Below are positions 57,135 to 64,000 of a DNA stretch of 64,000 nt, piece after piece. Position 1 is the stretch's first letter, and every line of letters begins with the position of its first letter. Origin of the DNA: Dactylis glomerata (Eukaryota; Streptophyta; Magnoliopsida; Poales; Poaceae); the NCBI GenBank assembly GCA_007115705.1, contig QXEO01000546.1:10521328-10585327 (forward strand). Direction: 5' to 3'. The notes under the pieces were generated by a model. That model was not told the origin of the DNA. It did no database searches and worked only from the letters and a program-made list of their open reading frames with translations. The translations under genes were made by a program, and so were the position numbers.

Positions 57135-58110
57135 TTAACGCCTTTGAGCTAGGCTCAATAATTTGAGAAGATGCTCACATAAGAAATATGAATGGAAGCC
57201 AAAAAGAGCATCAAGGCACAAGTATAAAACACATTTAAGTTGAACCCATTTCCTATGCATAGGAATCTTGTAAGAAAATAAATCAAAGAAGCACATAGTC
57301 GCAAGTATGGGTAGATAAAACAAGAGCAACTTTGGAACTTTCAATATAAAGAGAGGTGTTCTAGTAACATGAGAATTCCAACAACCATATTTTCCTCTCT
57401 CATAATAATTTTCAGTAGCATCATGAACAAACTCAACAATATAAATTTTGCACTCATCCTCCTTTGTTAAGCATGGAGGGCGATCAAATAAGGTATTAGT
57501 TAAAGAGTTACTCTTATTAGGAGGTAGACATGGGTAGCTCCATTCTTCCTCCTCTTGATCATCACTCTCCTCCTCTTTTTCATCCAATGAGCTTCCAGTT
57601 TCAACAATTTCTTCTTCCATAGGCTCCTTCAAGGCATTAGTCTCTTCCGTTGGAGAGATCTATTAAGATATTTAAGAATATAGCCATTTTCTTCCTTGTA
57701 ATTATCAAAGCAAAATATAAGTATATCATAAACCTCATATTTATAAGGTGCATCATCAGTATTTTCAAGCAAATAAGCAAGTTCAAATGCACCCTTCCAA
57801 GCAATAAATTCTTCAATTTGTTCCACATCATAAAAGTCATAATTTCCATTAATATAAGAAGATATGGTAACATCATCATTATACTCACATTGAAAGGGAG
57901 GTATTTATACCTCCAACAGCAACAAGATTTATCAAAGCAATAAGTAACATTATAAGTAGAGCACACATTTCTAGCAATGATATACAATTTATTAATTTGT
58001 TCCCATAAGTGTTTCCCTTTTTGTGACAAGCGGTGTTCCTCATAATATTTTTGTTGCTCTTTCGTGAACCCACCTTGCCAAAAAGATTTAGTTCCAAAGA
58101 ATCCAACCAT
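57135..58110 (-). pseudogene. Element A ORF of unknown function (two frame changes)
   Basis: Starting at the ATG at 58108-58110 the minus strand encodes GGFTKEQQKYYEEHRL, GKHLWEQINKLYIIARNV, and after a shift near 57890 an acidic region (VEQIEEFIAWKGAFELAYLL, DNYKEENGYILKY). After a second shift near 57650 comes a glutamate-rich stretch and then FVHDATENYYERGKYG, a hydrophobic segment (LLLFYLPILATMCFFDLF) and KIPMHRKW. The last part recurs in elements D and C. I do not recognise a domain. The hydrophobic stretch could be a membrane segment. It occupies the gag/pol position of the element. Confidence 0.55.
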
Positions 58111-58287
58111 TGATAGAAAGCATGATAAAGCAAGACAATAACAGACCAACAAAAATAACAACTATAAAAGGAACTAATTTTTTTTGTATTTTTGCTAAAA
58201 CGATGCAAGCAAAAATAAAGTAAAGCAAAACTTAAAACAAAGTAAAGGATATGCATGCAAAACTCCCCTTGCAGAAGTCTTCTTCCT

Positions 58288-58304
58288 CCCCGGCAACGGT
58301 GCCA
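58288..58304 (-). promoter_or_regulatory. Element A primer-binding site (tRNA-Asp, one mismatch)
   Basis: Minus-strand TGGCACCGTTGCCGGGG differs from the tRNA-Asp complement at one base and is ten bases from the right LTR. Confidence 0.8.
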
Positions 58305-58314
58305 GAAAATAGCT

Positions 58315-59143
58315 TGATGGCGCCAGTGTTGATATATAGATCACCGACCAGTTGGGAACACCCAAGAGGAAGATATGATTAGCACAGCAGCAGTTTCCCT
58401 CATAAAGAAACCAAGGTTTATTGAACTAGTAGGAGAAATCCAAACTTAAGAAGGTGATGCTTGCTAGCTTAGTGACACTCCAATAAGGGCGCCCTTTACG
58501 ACACTTGTTAGCGTGTCTTCAACTAGTAGCAACGCAGAACCTGCACACAACACAACTAAATACTTTGCTCCCAACTTATGATGAGGTTGTCAATCTCACT
58601 GGTTTGCTGTAAACAAAGGTATGAGCATATCGAGGGGAAAGCAATAGTAGTATGCGAGAAAGTAAACAGTGCGAGTAAAGTAAACAGGTGATAGCAATAT
58701 AAAGGAAATTGGACCAGGGTCCATAGTTTACTAGTGGTGTCTCTCCATAAAATAAATACAACATGCTGGGTACACAAATTACAGTTGGGCAATTGATAGA
58801 ATAAAGATAACGTGCATATGTCGCGAGGATCACTGTGAGATTTACTCTGGGCATTACAACAAAATACATAGACCGCCATCCAACTGCATCTATGACTAAT
58901 AATCCACTCGCGGGGAATCATCCGAGGACCCCAAAAGTATTAAGTTGCGAACAACAGATAACTGCATTAAGCAAAGTGTGTAATGTAAACAAAGCATATG
59001 TCCTTGGACATAAGAATGTTGTTTTCTCCCTTGTGGCAATAGCACATCTACAACCTTAGAGGTTTCTGTCACTCCCCCAGATTAAATAGAGGTATGAACC
59101 CAACTATCGAGCATAAATACCCCCTCTTGGAGTCACTAGTATC
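58315..59143 (-). repeat. Element A right (5') LTR, cut by element C
   Basis: It starts TGATGGCGCCAGTG and matches the left LTR until GTCACTAGTATC at 59143. The remainder should follow the far end of element C outside the window. Confidence 0.85.
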
Positions 59144-60773
59144 TGATGCGTGGTTGATGACCAGCCCGTTGGGAACCCCAAGAGGAAGGTGTGATTAATA
59201 TAGCAGCAAGATTTTCCCTCAGTTAAGAAACCAAGGTTTATCGTTCAGGAGAGGAGAGACAAACGACTGAAGGTCATGCTTGCAAGCTTCGCGACAGCTT
59301 CAGACAATTTTATATATGGCGCCTCATCCAAGCTTTGCTTTGCTAGCATAAACGTGGAACCTACCACACAACACAACCAAATACTTTGTTCCAACTTGCG
59401 ATGAGGTTGTCAATCTCACGGTTTGCTTGAACAAAGGGTATGAGCGTATCGAGTGGAAAACAGTGAAGTATGCGAGTAAAGTAAACAGTGCGAGTAAAGT
59501 AAACAGGTGATAGCAATATGATGGAAATAGGACCGGGATCCACAGTTCACTAGTGGTGTCTCTCCATAAGGTAAATAACACATGCTGGGTAAACAAATTA
59601 CAGTTGGGCAATTGATAGAATAAAGATAAACGTTATATGTCAACAAGATCACTATGCGATTTACTCTGGGCATTACAACAAAATACATAGACCGCCATCT
59701 AGCTGCATCTATGACTAATAATCCACTCACGGGGATATCATCCGAACACCCCATGAGTATTAAGTTGCGAACAACAGATAATTGCATTAAGCAAAGTGTG
59801 TAATGTAAACAAAGCATATGCCCTCGAGCATATGAATGTTGTTTTCTCCCTAGTAGAAACAGTACATCTACAACCTTAGAGGTTTCTGTCACTCCCCCAG
59901 ATTAAATAGAGGCATGAACCCACTATCGAGCATATAAATACCCCCTCTTGGAGTCACTAGCAACTACTCGGCCAGATAGCTACTAACACGGAGAGCATGC
60001 AAGATCATAAACAACATCGAGATAACATAAGATATATTTCAGTTATAGCACTCAATCATAACACCAATATCATCGGATCCCAACAAACCAAACATGTAGA
60101 ATACATAACGGTGATCTCAATCATGTAGGGCAGCTCATGAGATCTAAACATGAAGCACATGGTGGAGAGGACAACCATCTAGCTACTGCTATGGACCCAT
60201 AGTCCAAGGTAGACTACTCACTCATCGCTCCGGAGGCAAGCATGGCGATGAAGAAGACCTCCGGTGGCAATTCCCCTCTTCGGCAGGGTGTCGGGAAGAG
60301 CTTCTGGACCCTCCCAATCTCGGGTCGACGACGGCGGCAGATCGCGATGTGTTTCTGGAAAATTGATCAGGTACTTAGGTTTTTTCCGTCGGGGGGTCTT
60401 TATAGGCGAAGGGGCATCGTCAGAGGTGGCCCGAGGTGCCCTCACACATAGGGGGCGCGGCCAGGGGCCAGGCCGCGCCGCCCTGGTGTGGGGCCCTCGT
60501 GGCCCCCCTCCAACTCCTCTTCAGATCTCTGGAAGCTTCCGGGAAAAATAAGACTTCAGGAACTTGTTTCGTCCAATTCCGAGATTATTTCCTGTGTAGC
60601 ACTTCTGAAACACAAAAATAGCAGAAAACAGGGAACTGGCACTGTGGCGACTTGTTAATAGGTTAGTTCCAGAAAATGCATAAAAGTGCCACGAAGTCTA
60701 ACGAAACAGTAGGCAAATGGTGTAAAAACAAGCATGGAGCATCAAAAATTATAGATACGTTGGAGACGTATCA
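59144..60773 (-). repeat. 3' LTR of element C (left copy)
   Basis: 1630 bp, most similar to the LTRs of B, sharing the TTGATGACCAGCCCGTTGGG start region. Confidence 0.85.
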
Positions 60774-63660
60774 AGCATCCCCAAGCTTAACTCCTGCTCG
60801 TCCTCGAGTAGGTAAGTGATAACAAAAGAATAATTTTTGAGGTGACATGCACCTACACAATCTTGATCTATATGTAAGCATTTGTGAGCTGGGATATAAG
60901 AACTTAAAACATGGGCATGAAAGATATAATCTTGACAATAGAAACTTAGCAACCATGTTGTAAATATGCAAATGAACATAAACAAAAGATCATGAAAATG
61001 AAACAATGAAAGTCAAACGTGTGTTCAAATCATAAGGAAAAACATACAAATGGTTTTCAGCTTGTCCTTCATAGAGAGCAAAACATAAATGTATAGGACA
61101 CCTTCAAGTTTAAGAGGACGACTAGATACAAATAATTTGAGAACAAGTGAAACCAACAATATGAATCAATCAATGAAAACTTTGGGACAATGCACATTAT
61201 ACTAAGAATGACAACTATGCTCTCTTAATGGTGCATAAAGATAGAAGGTGGTGTGACTCAACATAAAAGTAGAAGAAAGGCCCTTCGCGGAGGGAAGCAG
61301 TGATTGCAAGTTTTATAACCTTCGAAAATTATGGTATTACCGGCTTTGAGCTCTCATTGCCCCCATCATAAGCATCTTGAATGGTTAGAGTTAATGCGAG
61401 AACAATTATGATGCATATGATTGACAAATCATAAGTTGAAAACCTCCTGTCCCGTGAATATGAGTACCCAAACCTCATGCTACTCAACTTAGAGTCCCAA
61501 GCAAGGCTCTTGTCATTGTAAGTATATATGTATCATCGAGAACCGCCAATGGGGGGTACCTCCGTGCCCGATGACATGAAACAAGCCCACATCAAAATGA
61601 CAGGACAAACAGACAATGAACACCTCGACATCTCTTTTATTTACCATTTGTATAGCTTTTTATTTTGAGATGCGTCGACGAATGTCCACCATGGGTATGC
61701 TACAAATTTCCACCATGAATTATGCATGGCTTAGATTGGCGGCCCAGGCGTTTCCCTAACACATATACAAACTCCATGATCCCCACAAGATTCCCAATTC
61801 ATTTCACACCGCGGACATCCATAAACAAAAGATCACGATATCAACTCAAATAAGAAGTGCAATGTTGAAAGCTTGCCCCATGACTGCATGGCTGGGCTAG
61901 TCTCCAACTTACAACTTGCAAGCATAACAACTCAACATAAGAGACCACAATGTCAAATTTTTAAGAACAGGAAAAAGTAAAGTGTGCCTTCCGGTTCGTG
62001 AGAGCTTTACTGACCAATTTTCGCATAACACTGATAAGAGTTTAATTCGAAGAGAAAATAAAAGCAAGTCAAATTTACTTGGAATAGCAAATGCTAGTAG
62101 GTATGTATGGTGGACACTTTGGCAAACTTTGTTTTAGGAGTTGGATGCACGAGTAGAGCTCATACTCACTACAAGGCGAGGGCTAGCAAAAGACTGGGAG
62201 CGACCAACTAAGAGAGCAATAATGGCCATAATCATGCAAAGCGACAAAGCGACATTAAAAGAAGCATAAGATGGCATCAAAGTCAAAAACTAAATGATCA
62301 TAGAGGCTATTGGCGACTTTGTAAGAGTCTAACATGTGTGAGCATGCGCCAAGTCAACCTAAATAAAGCATCAAGGAGAAAACCAAAATAATGCTTCCAA
62401 ATAATAAAAACAACGCATGATTTTTTCAAAGGCTCATTAAGCAATCTCAGTTATTTGAGACAAGTCATGCTACAGCAAAACCACTAAGCATACTATCAAA
62501 AAGACATCAAGCATGACATGAAAAAAGCCTAAGCCACAGTCTACACAAGCTCCTTCTTGTACCACTTTTTTGCATAAAGCTTTTTCTCTTTTCCAACACC
62601 ATTTGAAATTTTTATAGACAACTCTTTTGATGAAAACCAATAAAGATCAGAGGCAAAAATACACCTTGATGAAAAGATATGACAAGGTCTGAACGCAAAT
62701 CAAGGAGAAAACGAAAACCAAAGAAGTAGTAGCAGAAAAGAAGAACACTCGGTTTTTGATAAGAATGAAAACTAGAGCGTTCTTGGCAAATGAAAAGCAA
62801 GGCAACTTTCCAAAGGAAATTGTGGGTCCAACCATTTATTACAGAAAACAAACAAACTAATAATAAAACTAAAACAACTGACGCTCCAAGAAAAACACAT
62901 AGTGCATGAAGCAATAAAAATATAGTGTCTTGAAAGGTGACCTGATTTTTGCCGATGAAGAAGGGGTCCCTCGGGGGTATCCCCAAGCTTTGACGCTTGT
63001 ACTTCTTGGATATTTCTTGGGGTGATGCATGGGCATACCCAAGCTTGAGATTTTGTCCATTCTTCAACTCATCTCTTCATTCTCCAATCCCTACACTTGA
63101 AAACTTCCTTCATACAAAACTAAACACAAATCTATTAGCAACATTAGTGTAAGCATATCATATAATCAACCCTTTTTTGCTTCAGGTTTCAACAAAAACC
63201 ACCACATTATTAGCATTTACTACTGTAGCAACTTCCCCAAAAGTTCCGTGATCAAAAGAACTCAAAAGAAAGCGATAAAGTGCAAACACAAATATTGGCA
63301 GAAATCTGTCAAAATATAACAGCTGACAAAGGTCGAATTTTTGAGAGGTTTTTGTTGCTAAATCAAAAAGTGTTAACTAATGAAAGTTTGGAATAACCTG
63401 GGGCATATTCACAAGAAATCGCAGGTCCAAAAGATATACAGATAATTTATACGAATTTTACGGTGCAGCACGAAAAAATGTTCAGGACAGCAACATCCCC
63501 AAATCTTTACCTCACTCAAATTAGGGCTTCTCTTGGCACACATGATAATAAAAAGGATAAGGAGAGGTTTAAGTATTAATGACCCAAGACTCAAATAAAA
63601 GAAAAGTACTGAAAAGAAAACATTGGGTATCTCCCAAGAGTGCTTTTCTTAACGCCTTTG
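60774..63660 (-). other. 3' untranslated region of element C
   Basis: About 2.9 kb collinear with the same region of A and B, including degraded copies of the GCATCCCCAAGCTT motif near 62980 and 63033. No intact frame. Confidence 0.7.
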
Positions 63661-63814
63661 AGCTAGGCGCAGTAATTTGAGAAGATGCTCACATAAGAAA
63701 TCTGAATATTGAAGCAAAAAGAGAGCATCAAGGAGCAAATATAAAACACATTTAAATCTAATCCACTTCTATGCATAGGAATCTTGTAAAAAATAATCAA
63801 GAAGAAACACATAG

Positions 63815-64000
63815 TGACGAGGGTTAACTCGACAAATGTCCTAGATGAAGGACTTAGGATCGGGGAGGGAGTAGGGCATCGGATGAACTCGAAGGTAAAA
63901 TTAGTCGAAATAGGTGTGTGTCGAAAGTAAACTTGGGTGTTCAACCTGGCTTGCTTTCAATCTGCCCTACACCGTCCCCTCCTGGCCCCTATATATAGGT
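63815..64000. mobile_element. Left end of a third TGACGAGGG-family element or LTR
   Basis: TGACGAGGGTTAACTCGACA starts abruptly inside element C. It matches the start of the solo LTR at 8613 (both share ATGTTCTAGATGAAGGACTT-like sequence and GGATCGGGG). A TATA-like CCCTATATATAGG lies near 63991. It runs off the right edge, so whether it is a solo LTR or a full element is unknown. Confidence 0.6.

Larger units (their letters stand above)
45370..60000 (-). mobile_element. Element A: Gypsy element carrying insertions B and C
   Basis: Left LTR 45370-45709 plus 52942-54246 (split by element B), internal region 54247-58314, right (5') LTR from 58315 to 59143, where element C interrupts it. The rest of the right LTR lies beyond the window, so the stated end is nominal. 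Primer site at 58288-58304 and GCATCCCCAAGCT at 54247 fix the minus orientation. The left flank is GTATG (45365-45369). Coding content is limited to the unknown ORF at 57135-58110. Confidence 0.8.
59144..63814 (-). mobile_element. Element C: Gypsy element, left LTR and 3' internal region
   Basis: The LTR (59144-60773) begins TGATGCGTGG and ends GAGACGTATCA. Internal sequence from 60774 parallels elements A and B. It is interrupted at 63815 by a TGACGAGGG-type element. No coding region remains except a short piece with KIPMHR near 63760-63775. The right LTR is outside the window. Many small indels relative to B suggest it is older than B. Confidence 0.82.

Overview
This window looks like intergenic, transposon-dominated DNA from a large-genome grass. 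The tribe Triticeae (wheat, Aegilops, barley, rye) is the best guess. That rests on nested Ty3/Gypsy elements with TGATACGTCTC-type LTR ends and a tRNA-Asp primer-binding site, Helitrons ending in hairpin plus CTAG, Stowaway and hAT MITEs, and plant LINEs with an APE endonuclease and a zf-RVT tail. I find no intact host protein-coding gene, no rRNA or tRNA gene and no CRISPR. Nearly all reading frames that resemble proteins belong to transposons, and most are broken.

Layout, left to right. 1-~5880: minus-strand Ty1/Copia element (gag, protease, integrase, start of RT) with an LTR whose U3 carries an array of near-palindromes. ~5880-8277: end of an old plus-strand Gypsy element with its 3' LTR. 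8278-13622: low-copy or unassigned DNA with two short solo LTRs of one TGACGAGGG-type family, a hAT MITE, a G-quadruplex motif, a 99-bp in-frame duplication and a GC-rich stretch. 13628-21714: complete non-autonomous Gypsy element D (TSD ATTAT). 21720-23951: unassigned DNA with three families of local tandem repeats. 23952-37700: Helitron H1, carrying a nested minus-strand Helitron H2, a LINE whose reverse transcriptase was removed in frame, three tandem copies of the Helitron 5' end, and a possible captured gene exon. 37961-42271: a second LINE (minus) split by a 1.63-kb solo LTR with a perfect TSD. 42272-64000: a stack of Gypsy insertions. Element E (plus) sits in the LINE, element A (minus) cuts E, element B (minus, complete, TSD GTATG) sits in A's left LTR, element C sits in A's right LTR, and another TGACGAGGG-type element starts inside C at the right edge.

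The Gypsy elements share LTR ends, the tRNA-Asp primer site and long 3' untranslated regions but carry different short coding cargo: gag (E, D), gag plus a protease-like domain (B), an unknown ORF (A), and almost nothing recognisable (C). None contains reverse transcriptase or integrase within this window, so they would depend on an autonomous relative elsewhere. The most unusual structures are the triplicated Helitron terminus, the in-frame RT-less LINE, the intact gag/pseudo-protease ORF of element B, and the palindrome array in the Copia promoter region. All positions were read by eye and outer boundaries without target-site duplications are approximate.
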